Source of the DNA: Nocardiopsis alborubida
Lineage (GTDB): Bacteria; Actinomycetota; Actinomycetes; Streptosporangiales; Streptosporangiaceae
DNA length: 64,000 bases
NCBI RefSeq assembly: GCF_012396365.1
Contig: NZ_JAAXPG010000023.1
Location: 1 to 64,000, forward strand
Reading direction: 5' to 3'
Below are positions 26,705-34,589 of this stretch, piece by piece. A program made the translations under genes and the position numbers. Position 1 is the stretch's first letter; each line of letters begins with the position of its first letter. The notes beneath the pieces were generated by a model that was not told where the DNA came from, did not search any database, and was given only the letters and a program-made list of their open reading frames with translations.

Positions 26705-26750
26705 GACGACGCCGAGACCTCCAGGCACGTTCGGCACGATGCCGGTCGGT
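26705..26750. repeat. Diverged direct repeat flanking the AraC/hydrolase pair (partner at 28688-28730)
   Basis: About 45 bases starting GACGACGCCGAGACCTCCAG resemble 28688-28730, starting GACGACACCGATGCCTCCAG, with roughly 75-80 % identity by eye. On the minus strand both can be translated as a similar peptide (VPNVPGGLGVV and VTNAPGGIGVV). They may be copies of the same lost gene end rather than a transposition signature. Confidence 0.35.
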
Positions 26751-26791
26751 CGGGCCGCCCGAGGAGATCCCAGCCCAGGGCTCCGCGACCG

Positions 26792-27751
26792 TCAGGTTTG
26801 GCCAAAGGCGCGCCGGTAGGCGCCGGGTGTGGTGCCGAGATGCGCCCGGAAGCGGCGGCGCAGGTTGACTGCCGAGGTGAGTCCGACGCGGGTAGCGATA
26901 GCTTCAACCGGCAGGTCGGTCTGTTCCAGCAGTGCCCGTGCCGCGTTGATGCGTTGGCCGAGCAGCCACTGTCCCGGGCTGGTCCCGAGTTGGTCGGCGA
27001 ACCGCCGGGCGAGGGTCCGGCTGGAGAGCCCGGCGCGTTCGGAGAGCCGGTCGAGGGTCAGTCGGGCGTCGAGCCGGGAGGCGGCCCATTCCAGCAGGGG
27101 CGCCAATGACTCGTCCGACCTAGGCGGTACGGGCCGTGCGGACTGTGTGGCGTACTGGAGCTGGCTGCCTTCCCGGTGCGGCGGCAGGACCATGTTCCTG
27201 GCGATCTGCGCGGCGTATGCCGCGCCGTGGTCGGAACGTACCAAGTGCAGGCACAGGTCGATGCCCGCGCCGGTTCCGGCGCTCGTGGCCACGTCGCCGT
27301 GGTCCACGAAGAGCACGTCCTGATCCAGCCGCACCTCGGGGAAGGCGGCAGCGAGTCGGGCGGTGTCGCGCCAGTGGGTGGTGGCGCGGCGTCCGTCGAG
27401 CAGTCCGGCCTGGGCGAGGACGAACGCTCCCGTGCAGATGGCGACGATCCTCGCCCCGCGCCGGTGGGCGGTCCGCAACGCCGCGGTGACGGCTGGTGGC
27501 GTGGCAGTGCCGGGAGGCTGCCAGCCGGGGACGATCACGGTGTCCGCCTGCTTCAGGGCCTCAAGGCCGGCCTCGACGACCATCGGGTAACCGGCGGTGG
27601 TCTGTAGGGGGCCGGGGTGCTCGGCGCAGATCCGGAAGCTGTATCGGGGCGGTTCGCCGTGCGGGGCAGTGCCGAAGACCTCGGTGGCGCAGGAGAGTTC
27701 GAAGGGCGATTGAGGCGGATGGAGCAGGGCCACCACCCGATGAGGACGCAT
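26792..27751 (-). CDS. AraC-family regulator with GATase1/DJ-1-like domain
   Basis: Transcription factor of 319 residues. Residues 1-190 form a DJ-1/PfpI-like sensor domain (VVALLHPPQSPFELSCATEV, VIVPGWQPPGT, ARIVAICTGAFVLAQAGLLD with the conserved Cys, TTHWRDTARLAAAFP). Residues 210-315 form the AraC DNA-binding domain with two helix-turn-helices (LSERAGLSSRTLARRFADQL, AIATRVGLTSAVNLRRRFRA). Length is normal for the GlxA/FtrA-like group. It is divergent from the hydrolase gene with only 70 bases between start codons, so it most likely controls that gene. Slightly lower GC than its surroundings suggests later acquisition. Confidence 0.88.
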   Translation of the reverse strand: MRPHRVVALLHPPQSPFELSCATEVFGTAPHGEPPRYSFRICAEHPGPLQTTAGYPMVVEAGLEALKQADTVIVPGWQPPGTATPPAVTAALRTAHRRGARIVAICTGAFVLAQAGLLDGRRATTHWRDTARLAAAFPEVRLDQDVLFVDHGDVATSAGTGAGIDLCLHLVRSDHGAAYAAQIARNMVLPPHREGSQLQYATQSARPVPPRSDESLAPLLEWAASRLDARLTLDRLSERAGLSSRTLARRFADQLGTSPGQWLLGQRINAARALLEQTDLPVEAIATRVGLTSAVNLRRRFRAHLGTTPGAYRRAFGQT

Positions 27752-27821
27752 GGCAAGATTGTACCCTCAGGTGTCTTTCTGGACTCTCAGCCGAACGACC
27801 CGCACGGGACACGATGGGCTC

Positions 27822-28649
27822 ATGAGCGAAACCACCAAAACGACAGTGCGGAGAACCGCCGTTCAGGTCGACGGCGAACCGGCGAGCTACTTGGCCGCGG
27901 GACGGCATGACGCCCCGCCCGTGCTGATGCTGCACGGCACGTACTGGAGCCGTGTCTGGCTCCCCGTGCTCGGCCACCTCGCCGACGCGGGGCTGCGGCC
28001 CCTCGCGGTCGACCTCCCCGGCCTGGGGCGCTCGGGGGGCCGACTCACCCCGGAAACGGCCACGGTTCCGGCCCTCGCCGACTGGGTGACGCGGTTCGCC
28101 TCCGCGCTGAACCTCTCCGGCCCCATCGCCCTGGCAGGTCACGACATCGGCGGCGCCGTCGCCCAGCACATCCTTGCCCGCAACCGGCTCGACGTGTCCC
28201 GGCTGGCCTTGGTCAACTCGGTGCTTTACGACTCCTGGCCCGCGCCCCACGTGGCACGGTTCCGGGACGGGGACACGGGCGAGGGCGTACTCGCCGCCCG
28301 TCGGCAGGCGCTTATGAGGGTGTTGGCCGGTGTCGCCACCGAGTCGTTGATCGCGGACTACGTGGATCCGTGGACCGGTGAGGGGGTGCGCCGCTCCTGG
28401 ATGGCCCTGGCGGGCGCGGCCGACAACCGCTACACCCTCGACCTCGTTCCCGCGCTGCAGCGGTCCACGACGCCCAAGCTGCTGATCTGGGGCGAAGACG
28501 ACCTCCACGAGACGGTGGAATACGCCGAACGGTTCGCCTCGGAGATGCCCCGCACCACGCTCATCCGCATCCCGAACGCGGATCACATCCCCACGGAGAA
28601 TGCTCCCGACCAGATCGGCCGCGCGCTCACCGACTTCTTCACGGCGTAG
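27822..28649 (+). CDS. Alpha/beta hydrolase with Asp nucleophile (epoxide hydrolase/dehalogenase-like)
   Basis: Predicted cytosolic hydrolase of 275 residues. ATG 27822 is chosen because it starts the typical N-terminal strand region (MSETTKTTVRRTAVQVDGEP) just before ASYLAAGRHDAPPVLMLHGT with the HG oxyanion motif. The nucleophile elbow is LAGHDIGGAVAQ, with Asp instead of Ser, as in haloalkane dehalogenases and epoxide hydrolases. A likely acid is in LLIWGEDDLHE and the His in NADHIPTENAP. Divergent from the AraC-type regulator, which may sense its substrate. Reaction type is inferred from the nucleophile only. Confidence 0.85.
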   Translation: MSETTKTTVRRTAVQVDGEPASYLAAGRHDAPPVLMLHGTYWSRVWLPVLGHLADAGLRPLAVDLPGLGRSGGRLTPETATVPALADWVTRFASALNLSGPIALAGHDIGGAVAQHILARNRLDVSRLALVNSVLYDSWPAPHVARFRDGDTGEGVLAARRQALMRVLAGVATESLIADYVDPWTGEGVRRSWMALAGAADNRYTLDLVPALQRSTTPKLLIWGEDDLHETVEYAERFASEMPRTTLIRIPNADHIPTENAPDQIGRALTDFFTA

Positions 28650-28797
28650 AGGTGTCACGACCGCTCGGCCTTGGTCGGCCTGGCTGTGACGACACCGATG
28701 CCTCCAGGCGCGTTGGTCACGGTCCCGGTCTACAGGCGCATCGGCTCACGGCTCCGATCGACGCGACGAGTGCCCGTCACCGAGTGGGCGAGGGGAT

Positions 28798-29055
28798 TCA
28801 CAGTCGTCGGACGCGCAGCACGCTGGTCAGCAGCGGGAGGGTGAACCCGCCGTGGGCGGTCTCCGGCCTGCTCGCGAGGAACGCGCGGATACGGTCCGGC
28901 GCGGCCGCTCGTTCCCGTTCCGGCATGACCAGCATCCCCGCGCGCGTCGCGAGGGTCGCGACCAGGGAGTCGGCGGTGCGGCGCTGGCCGTGCGGGAGAC
29001 CGGCCTGCTCCGGTGAGCCGAACCGGGCTGCCCCGCCGGTCTTCGGAAGGTGCAT
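28798..29055 (-). pseudogene. C-terminal remnant of a SAM-dependent methyltransferase-like protein
   Basis: The minus-strand reading ends with TADSLVATLATRAGMLVMPE followed by RERAAAPDRIRAFLASRPET and TLPLLTSVLRVRRL-stop. This is the usual C-terminal pattern of small class I methyltransferases of actinomycetes. The preceding part (AGNAMHLPKTGGAARFGSPE) is already degenerate, and no SAM-binding motif is found before the CoA-transferase gene starts. Together with the ABC remnant at 26.5 kb it frames the AraC/hydrolase pair. A short functional protein cannot be fully excluded. Confidence 0.55.
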
Positions 29056-29182
29056 GGCGTTGCCGGCCAGCACGGCATCGGCGGATGCGTCCGGCCGCGG
29101 ACACAACGCCGGACGGCCGCGCCGGGGCCCGGGGGCTCCGGCGCGGCCGTCCGCATGGCTGTCGTGGTGGTCGGTGCGCGGG

Positions 29183-30385
29183 CTACCCGGCCGGTCGCGC
29201 CTCGACCTCGTCGAGCCAGGCCCGCACCGCATCGTTGTGCTCGCCCAGGGCGGGCGGCGGCAGGTGGCCCGCCCCCGGGGGCCGCGGCGCCTCGTCTGCC
29301 ACGGGGTCGAAGCGCAGCGCGGACCCCGGCAGCTCGATCGGGCCGAGCACCGGGTGCTCCACCTCCAACAGCAGCCCCTGGGAGCGCGTCTGCTCCCACT
29401 CGTAGACCTGGTCGATGGTGCGCACCGCCCCGCAGGGCACCCCCACCTCGCCGATCCGGCGCAGCCACTCGTCGCGCGTGCCCTGGCCCAGCACCGTCTC
29501 CACCTCGGCGATCAGCTCCTCGCGGTGCTCCACCCGGGAGGCGTTGTCGCCGAACCTGGGGTCGCGGGGGTCCAGGCCGAGCAGCCCGGCGAAGCGCTCC
29601 CACTGCGCCTCGCCGCCCACCGCCACCTGGAGCATGCCGTCCATGCAGGCGAAGGCGCCGTAGGGGGCGATGGAGGGGTGCTGGTTGCCCAGGGCGGTGG
29701 GCACCTCGCGCCCGACCGTCCACCGGGTCCCCTGGAAGGCGTGCACGCCCACGATCGAGGACAGCAGCGAGGTGCGCACCACCCGTCCGCGCCCGGTGCG
29801 CTCCCGCTCCAGGAGCGCGGCGAGCACGCCCTGGGCGCCGTTCATCCCCGCCAACAGGTCGCCGATGGCCACGCCCGTCTTGGTCGGTTCCTTGGGCGAG
29901 GGGCCGGTCAGGCTCATCAGACCGGCCTCGCCCTGGGCGATCTGGTCGTAGCCCGCCCGTCCGCCCTCGGGGCCGTCGTGGCCGAACCCGCTGATGGAGC
30001 AGACCACCAGGCGGGGGTTGAGCTCCTCCAGGCGGCTGGCGGGGAACCCGAGCCGGTCCAGGACTCCGGGGCGGAAGTTCTCCACCAGGACGTCGGCGGC
30101 GCGCACGAGCCGGGTCAGCTGCTCCGCGCCGTCGTCGGACTTCAGGTCCAGTTCGATGGACTCCTTGTTGCGGTTGCAGGACAGGAAGTAGGTGCTGATG
30201 CGCTCCTCCTCCGGTCCGACGAACGGCGGACCCCACCCGCGCGTCTCGTCTCCCCTGCCGGGCTGCTCGACCTTGATCACCCGCGCGCCGAGGTCTCCCA
30301 GCAGCATGGCCGCGTGCGGTCCGGCCAGCGCCCGTGACAGATCGATGACCACGATCCCCTTGAGCGGCCCTTGCGAGCGGTCCAC
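29183..30385 (-). CDS. CaiB/BaiF-type (type III) CoA-transferase
   Basis: Transfers CoA between acyl-CoA and a free acid. The GTG at 30385 is chosen since AGGAGG lies eight bases upstream and the family usually begins just before the strand GPLKGIVVIDLSRALAGPHA; an ATG ten codons earlier has no RBS. The 400-residue length fits. Family hallmarks are GDLGARVIKVEQPGRGDETR, NFRPGVLDRLGF and the catalytic Asp in AGYDQIAQGEAGLMSLTG (about residue 170). Second gene behind the AccDA-like gene (57-base gap). With a MatC-type carrier nearby, malonate or a similar dicarboxylate is the likely acid; inference. Confidence 0.88.
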   Translation of the reverse strand: MDRSQGPLKGIVVIDLSRALAGPHAAMLLGDLGARVIKVEQPGRGDETRGWGPPFVGPEEERISTYFLSCNRNKESIELDLKSDDGAEQLTRLVRAADVLVENFRPGVLDRLGFPASRLEELNPRLVVCSISGFGHDGPEGGRAGYDQIAQGEAGLMSLTGPSPKEPTKTGVAIGDLLAGMNGAQGVLAALLERERTGRGRVVRTSLLSSIVGVHAFQGTRWTVGREVPTALGNQHPSIAPYGAFACMDGMLQVAVGGEAQWERFAGLLGLDPRDPRFGDNASRVEHREELIAEVETVLGQGTRDEWLRRIGEVGVPCGAVRTIDQVYEWEQTRSQGLLLEVEHPVLGPIELPGSALRFDPVADEAPRPPGAGHLPPPALGEHNDAVRAWLDEVEARPAG

Positions 30386-30442
30386 GTTCCCTACCTCCTG
30401 GTGCTTGGTACTCATCCGGTGTTCGTGTTCTGGGTGGTGCGC

Positions 30443-31936
30443 TCAGGGCGCGGCGCACAGGCGGCGGTAGCGCGCGGCGCGTCCGGCGGGCGGTTCGGCG
30501 GCTCCGTGCGGCTGCACCGCGGCGAGTTCGCGGGCGATCGCCTCGCCCATGCGCGCGCAGAAGGCGCCGTCCTCGTCGGCCGCGTCGCCGGACTCGGGGA
30601 CCACACGGTCCACGAGTCCGCGGGCGCGCAGGTCGGCGGAGCCGATGCCCTGGACCTCGGCCAGTTCCCCGGCGCGGTCGGGGGTGCGGTGGACGATCGC
30701 GCTGGCCCCCTCGGGCGGCAGCGGGGCGAGCCAGGCGTGCTGGGCGCACAGGACGCGGTCGGCGGGCAGGAGGGCGATCGCGCCTCCGCCGGTGCCCTCC
30801 CCCAGCAGGACCGAGACCGTGGGGGCGGCCAGCGAGGTCATCTCGGCCAGGCAGCGGGCGATCTGACCGGCCGTCCCCCGCTCCTCGGCCTGCGCGGAGA
30901 GCGCGGCGCCGGGGGTGTCGATGACGGTGACCAGGGGCAGACGCAGTTCGGCGGCCAGGCGCATGCCCCGGCGGGCCTCGCGCAGCGCGTCCGGTCCCAT
31001 GGGCTGTTCGGCGCTCTGGCGGGAGCGGTCCTGGCCGACCAGGACGCAGGGCCTGCCGCCGAACCGGGCCAGCGCGGTGACCAGGGCGGGAGAGGCCTCG
31101 CCCTCGCCGCTGCCGCGGAGGCGCACCACGTGGCTGGCCGCGTGCCGGAGCAGTTCGCGCACGCCCGGGCGCTCCTTGCGGCGGGAGCGGGTGACCGAGT
31201 CCCAGACGGGGGCGGGAGAGTCGGGTTCGGCGGACGGCGGCGGGGGCGTGGCGGCGGCCGGGCGGTCGAGCAGGACGTCGAGGGTGAGCCCTGCGGCGTC
31301 CCTGACCTGCGCGGGGGTCAGGACGGCGTCGACGAGGCCGTGCCGCTGGAGGTTCTCCGCGCGCTGGACGCCCTCGGGGAACGGTGTGCCGTGCAGCGCC
31401 TCGTAGACGCGGGGGCCCAGGAAGCCGACGAGCGCTCCGGGTTCGGCGGCGGTGAGGTGGCCGAGCGATCCCCACGAGGCCAGGACGCCCCCGGTGGTGG
31501 GGTGGCGCAGGTAGACGAGGTAGGGCAGTCCGGCGGCCTTGTGCGCGGTGACGGCGGCGGTGATCGCCGCCATGGCCACGAAGGCGGGGGTGCCCTCCTG
31601 CATGCGGGTGCCGCCCGAGGCCGGAGCGGCGAGCAGGGGGAGCCGCTCGGCGGTGGCGCGTTCGACGGCGGCGACGATGCGCCCGGCGGCGGCGAGCCCC
31701 ACGGACCCGGCGAGGAAGCCGAACTCGCTGACCACGACGGCGACGCGGTGGCCGTGCAGCCGCCCCTCCCCCGTCAGGACCGCCTCGTCGCAGCCGGTGG
31801 CGGCCCGCGCCCGGGCGAGCGCGTCGGCGTAGGCGGGGTCGGGGTCCACGTCCAGGGGCGCCTCGTCCCAGGAGAGCTGGGATCCCGCGTCGAGTGTGCG
31901 GTCCAGAAGCTCCCGGGCGGTGTCGCGGGTCTCCAC
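30443..31936 (-). CDS. Fused AccD-AccA-like carboxyltransferase (possible biotin-independent malonyl-CoA decarboxylase)
   Basis: Crotonase-fold protein of 497 residues. GTG 31936 is chosen: GGAGG lies five bases upstream. The N-terminal half is AccD-like (AAPASGGTRMQEGTPAFVAM near residue 105, then HPTTGGVLASWGSLG). The C-terminal half is AccA-like (VIDTPGAALSAQAEERGTAG, VLLGEGTGGGAIALLPADRV, PEGASAIVHRT). The Cys4 zinc ribbon of housekeeping AccD is absent, and no biotin carboxylase or biotin carrier gene is nearby. The homologous MdcD/MdcE subunits of malonate decarboxylase act without biotin. Operon and carrier context make decarboxylation of malonyl-CoA (or a relative) a reasonable hypothesis; a true acyl-CoA carboxylase subunit is the alternative. 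Confidence 0.8.
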   Translation of the reverse strand: METRDTARELLDRTLDAGSQLSWDEAPLDVDPDPAYADALARARAATGCDEAVLTGEGRLHGHRVAVVVSEFGFLAGSVGLAAAGRIVAAVERATAERLPLLAAPASGGTRMQEGTPAFVAMAAITAAVTAHKAAGLPYLVYLRHPTTGGVLASWGSLGHLTAAEPGALVGFLGPRVYEALHGTPFPEGVQRAENLQRHGLVDAVLTPAQVRDAAGLTLDVLLDRPAAATPPPPSAEPDSPAPVWDSVTRSRRKERPGVRELLRHAASHVVRLRGSGEGEASPALVTALARFGGRPCVLVGQDRSRQSAEQPMGPDALREARRGMRLAAELRLPLVTVIDTPGAALSAQAEERGTAGQIARCLAEMTSLAAPTVSVLLGEGTGGGAIALLPADRVLCAQHAWLAPLPPEGASAIVHRTPDRAGELAEVQGIGSADLRARGLVDRVVPESGDAADEDGAFCARMGEAIARELAAVQPHGAAEPPAGRAARYRRLCAAP

Positions 31937-31955
31937 AGCAACCTCCAAATGGTTC

Positions 31956-31984
31956 AGTGGCTAGGCCACTAGGCCTCACGTCAG
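31956..31984 (-). promoter_or_regulatory. Promoter/operator of the accDA-caiB operon
   Basis: The minus strand reads CTGACG, two bases, then AGGCCTANNGGCCTA, ending in the palindrome AGTGGC-CTA-GCCACT (31970-31956). The 11-base core TGGCCTAGCCA resembles FadR-subfamily sites (TNGTNNNACNA) with C/G at the inner positions. CTGACG (31984-31979) is placed as a -35, so the palindrome covers the -10 area. The site is 20 bases upstream of the GTG start. The same layout recurs before matC at 34484-34520. The adjacent FadR-type regulator is the obvious binder. Confidence 0.65.
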
Positions 31985-32133
31985 GGTGGCACGAAACCAC
32001 ACGTTTTGTGAAGTCCCCGTCGCGCCCGATCGCGGAGGCCTCCGCCGAGCCGGTCCCGAGAGCCCGTCGGCCGGATGCTCTAGCCTGGAAGTCCCTCACC
32101 GCAGTCAGATCCGAGGATCAGGAGCCAGCGAGC

Positions 32134-32838
32134 GTGCCTACCAAGCCCCGACCCCGGCCCCCGGCGCGCCCGCGCCTGTACGAGCAGCTCGTGGAGCGCC
32201 TCGTGGAACACATGCGGGACGCCGGCCTGGGCGTGGGAGACCGGCTCCCGCCCGAGCGCGAGCTGGCCGTCGCGTTGGAGGTGAGCCGGGCCTCGGTGAG
32301 CCAGGCGCTGGTGGCGCTGGAGGTCCAGGGGGTCATCGAGGTGCGGCACGGCGACGGCGCGATCATCCGCCAGACCGTCTCCGAGCAGGGAGTCCTCGCC
32401 CTTCTGCGCGACCGGGCCAACCGGCGCGCGGAGATCATCGAGGCCCGGCAGGCACTGGAGGTCAAGCTGACGGAGCTGGCCGCCGCGCGCCGCACACCCG
32501 AGGACCTGGCCGCGATCGACGCCGCCCTGGACCTGATGCGCCAGGAGGTGGCCAACGGCGACCGCGGGGTCACCGGCGACGAGCGCTTCCACGCGGCGAT
32601 CACCACCGCCGCGCGCTCGCGCCTGCTGGCGCGGATGATGAACGAGATAGCCCCGATGATCAGGGAGACCCGCCTGGAGTCGCTGTCGCAGCCGGACCGC
32701 CCCCGGGCCTCGCTCGACGGGCACGAACGCATCGCCTCCGCCATCCGCTCGGGCGACCCCAAGGCGGCGGCCGACGCGATGCGCGACCACCTCGTGCTGG
32801 TCTCCGCCGTCAACGGGGACGCCCCGGTCACCCCCTGA
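32134..32838 (+). CDS. FadR/GntR-family regulator (MatR-like) of the malonate/dicarboxylate genes
   Basis: DNA-binding regulator of 234 residues. GTG 32134 is preceded by AGGAG and by 185 bases of divergent spacer. The winged helix spans about residues 10-80 (LYEQLVERLVEHMRDAGLGV, LPPERELAVALEVSRASVSQ, VQGVIEVRHGDGAIIRQTV). The FCD ligand domain follows (EIIEARQALEVKLTELAAAR, DERFHAAITTAARSRLLARM, HERIASAIRSGDPKAAADAM). FadR-type FCD domains bind organic acids via a metal. It sits between the accDA-caiB operon and matC, whose promoters share an operator-like element, so it probably controls both. Confidence 0.85.
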   Translation: MPTKPRPRPPARPRLYEQLVERLVEHMRDAGLGVGDRLPPERELAVALEVSRASVSQALVALEVQGVIEVRHGDGAIIRQTVSEQGVLALLRDRANRRAEIIEARQALEVKLTELAAARRTPEDLAAIDAALDLMRQEVANGDRGVTGDERFHAAITTAARSRLLARMMNEIAPMIRETRLESLSQPDRPRASLDGHERIASAIRSGDPKAAADAMRDHLVLVSAVNGDAPVTP

Positions 32839-32884
32839 CCTGGATCAGTGGGTCACAGGCCAGGCCTTCGAACCAGCCAAGTGT

Positions 32885-32912
32885 CCTGCCCTGGCCCTTG
32901 GGCCAGGGCAGG
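32885..32912. terminator. Bidirectional stem-loop between regulator and matC
   Basis: A perfect 13-bp stem (CCTGCCCTGGCCC and GGGCCAGGGCAGG) around a TT, 47 bases after the regulator stop. The two genes converge, so it can serve either transcript. There is no T-tract. Confidence 0.65.
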
Positions 32913-32939
32913 GCGACGGGGGCGGCACCGGTACGCGCG

Positions 32940-32965
32940 GAGGGGCCCGGAAGGCCGGGCCCCTC
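32940..32965. terminator. Second convergent stem-loop
   Basis: An 11-bp perfect stem (GAGGGGCCCGG and CCGGGCCCCTC) with loop AAGG, 28 bases beyond the first hairpin and about 80 bases after the matC stop. It is probably the matC-side terminator. Confidence 0.55.
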
Positions 32966-33044
32966 ACGCCCGCGGGTTCCCGGGTGGCCCCCAGCGGCCC
33001 CCGACCGTCCCCCGAAAGGCACTGTCGTCACAAAGGCACTGCCG

Positions 33045-34433
33045 TCACAGCAGCCCCGGCACCACCAGCACACCCCAGGCGACCAGCGGTCCCACGACCA
33101 CCACGATGCCGCTGTAGACGAGCATCTGGCGGTAGAAGCGGGTCGGGTCCACCCCGGTCGCGTTGGCCAGCACCAGGGCGCCGTTGGTGGAGAACGGGCT
33201 GACGTCGACGATGGTGGAGGAGATCGCGAGGGCCACGATCACGCCGGTCGCGCTGATGTCGCCCATGAGCAGGAACGGGATGGCCAGCGGGATGGTCGCG
33301 CCCAGGATCGCGGTCGAGGAGGCGAAGGCCGAGACGACGGCGCCGATGTAGCACAGCAGCAGCGCCACCAGGAGCGGGGCGCCCAGGCTGGCCGCCCCGT
33401 CGCCGACGTACTCGATGGTTCCCGCGCTCTCCATGACACCGACGAAGGTGAGCATCCCGGTGATCAGCAGGACCGTGGACCAGCTGATCTGGGAGAGCAC
33501 GTCCTTCTGCGACTGCGGCGCGATCAGCGCCAGCGCCACGCTGACGGTCAGGGCGACGAAGCCGACGTCGAGGCCCACGCCCAGGGCCAGGACGCCCAGC
33601 GCGACGATGCCCACGAGGGTGGCGATCTGCTCGAACCGGACCGGCGTGCGCTCGGAGGCCGCCCCGCCGCTTGCGCCCGTCCCGCTCCCAGCCGTCCCGT
33701 TCGCGGCTGTCCCGTTCGCGGCGGAGGCGTCGGCGGGACCGCCCGTGGCCAGCGCGACCGATCCGGTCCCCGACCCTCCGGTGGTGCGGGCGGCCTCGGT
33801 GACGGCCTCGGCCTCGTGCGCGCGCACGCCGAAGAGCCGGTTGCCTCCGAGCGAGACGAACAGGACCAACGCGATGCACAGGTTGAAGACCAGGCTGCCG
33901 AGGAACAGCGTGAGGGGGGACACCGAGAGCCCGCTGTCGGCGACGATCCCGTTCACCGTCACGCCGTAGACGCTGACCGGCGAGAACCCGCCGCCCTGGG
34001 CGCCGTGGACCACCATCATGCCCATCAGCAGCGGATTGATCCGGTACCGGGCGGCGAAGCTCAGCGCGATCGGCGCGACGATCGCCACGGCCGCCGGACC
34101 GAGCGCGCCCACACCCGTCAGCACGGCGGAGATGCCGAACATGATCCAGGGGATCGCGGCCACCCGGCCGCCGACCATGCGGGTGGCGCCGCGCACGAGC
34201 AGGTCGATCGTCCCGTTGTTCTTCGCGATGGCGAAGAGGTAGGTGACGCCCACCAGGGTGAGGAACAGGTCGGCGGGGAACCCGCCGAGGACCGCGTCGG
34301 CGTCCATCCCGAGGACCAGGAGTCCGACCATGAAGGCCGCGACGAAGGCCAGCGCGCCGATGTTGATCGGCAGGACGGTGGCGATGACGAACATCGCCAA
34401 GAGGACGAGGATGGTGAGAAGCTGAGGGGTCAT
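33045..34433 (-). CDS. matC: MatC-type dicarboxylate (malonate) carrier, SLC13-like permease
   Basis: Integral membrane importer of 462 residues with about a dozen hydrophobic segments. The N-terminal MatC_N-type domain is recognisable: NIGALAFVAAFMVGLLVLGM, GGFPADLFLTLVGVTYLFAI, AKNNGTIDLLVRGATRMVGG, VAAIPWIMFGISAVLTGVGA. A second half has the mirrored helices and ends VSPFSTNGALVLANATG, a motif matching inverted-repeat anion transporters. The central cytoplasmic loop (about residues 205-262) is low-complexity Gly/Ala/Thr with tandem NGTA. It has no clear RBS. It shares a promoter layout with the accDA-caiB operon. Malonate is the family's known substrate; specificity here is inferred. Confidence 0.8.
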   Translation of the reverse strand: MTPQLLTILVLLAMFVIATVLPINIGALAFVAAFMVGLLVLGMDADAVLGGFPADLFLTLVGVTYLFAIAKNNGTIDLLVRGATRMVGGRVAAIPWIMFGISAVLTGVGALGPAAVAIVAPIALSFAARYRINPLLMGMMVVHGAQGGGFSPVSVYGVTVNGIVADSGLSVSPLTLFLGSLVFNLCIALVLFVSLGGNRLFGVRAHEAEAVTEAARTTGGSGTGSVALATGGPADASAANGTAANGTAGSGTGASGGAASERTPVRFEQIATLVGIVALGVLALGVGLDVGFVALTVSVALALIAPQSQKDVLSQISWSTVLLITGMLTFVGVMESAGTIEYVGDGAASLGAPLLVALLLCYIGAVVSAFASSTAILGATIPLAIPFLLMGDISATGVIVALAISSTIVDVSPFSTNGALVLANATGVDPTRFYRQMLVYSGIVVVVGPLVAWGVLVVPGLL

Positions 34434-34483
34434 GACATACCGATCAGAGGGACAGTTGGGGCTGTGATCTGGGCCATAAGGCT

Positions 34484-34520
34484 AGTGGCCTAGCCAATAG
34501 GCCTTTAGGCCTTCTGTCAA
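34484..34520 (-). promoter_or_regulatory. Promoter/operator of matC, same layout as upstream of accDA
   Basis: The minus strand has -35 TTGACA (34520-34515), two bases, AGGCCTANNGGCCTA (34512-34498), then TTGGCT as -10 (34497-34492) at 17-base spacing. The palindrome AGTGGC-CTA-GCCAAT (34484-34498, plus strand) overlaps the -10, a repressor-like arrangement. The AGGCCTANNGGCCTA block and its distance from the -35 are identical to those before accDA, 2.5 kb away. Confidence 0.7.
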
Positions 34521-34589
34521 GTCCTCTGGTCGCACGAATCCCGCTCCCGGTGCCACGACGGTCGGGGCGTGTCCGGTGGATGCCGCCCG

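Noticed and set aside
29000..29055. LPKTG-like motif suggesting a sortase substrate
   Set aside because: It lies at the start of a degenerate methyltransferase remnant, with no signal peptide or following hydrophobic tail.
28827..32099. A 1090-codon minus-strand open frame
   Set aside because: It is an out-of-frame shadow spanning the CoA-transferase and AccDA genes, Arg/Pro-rich.
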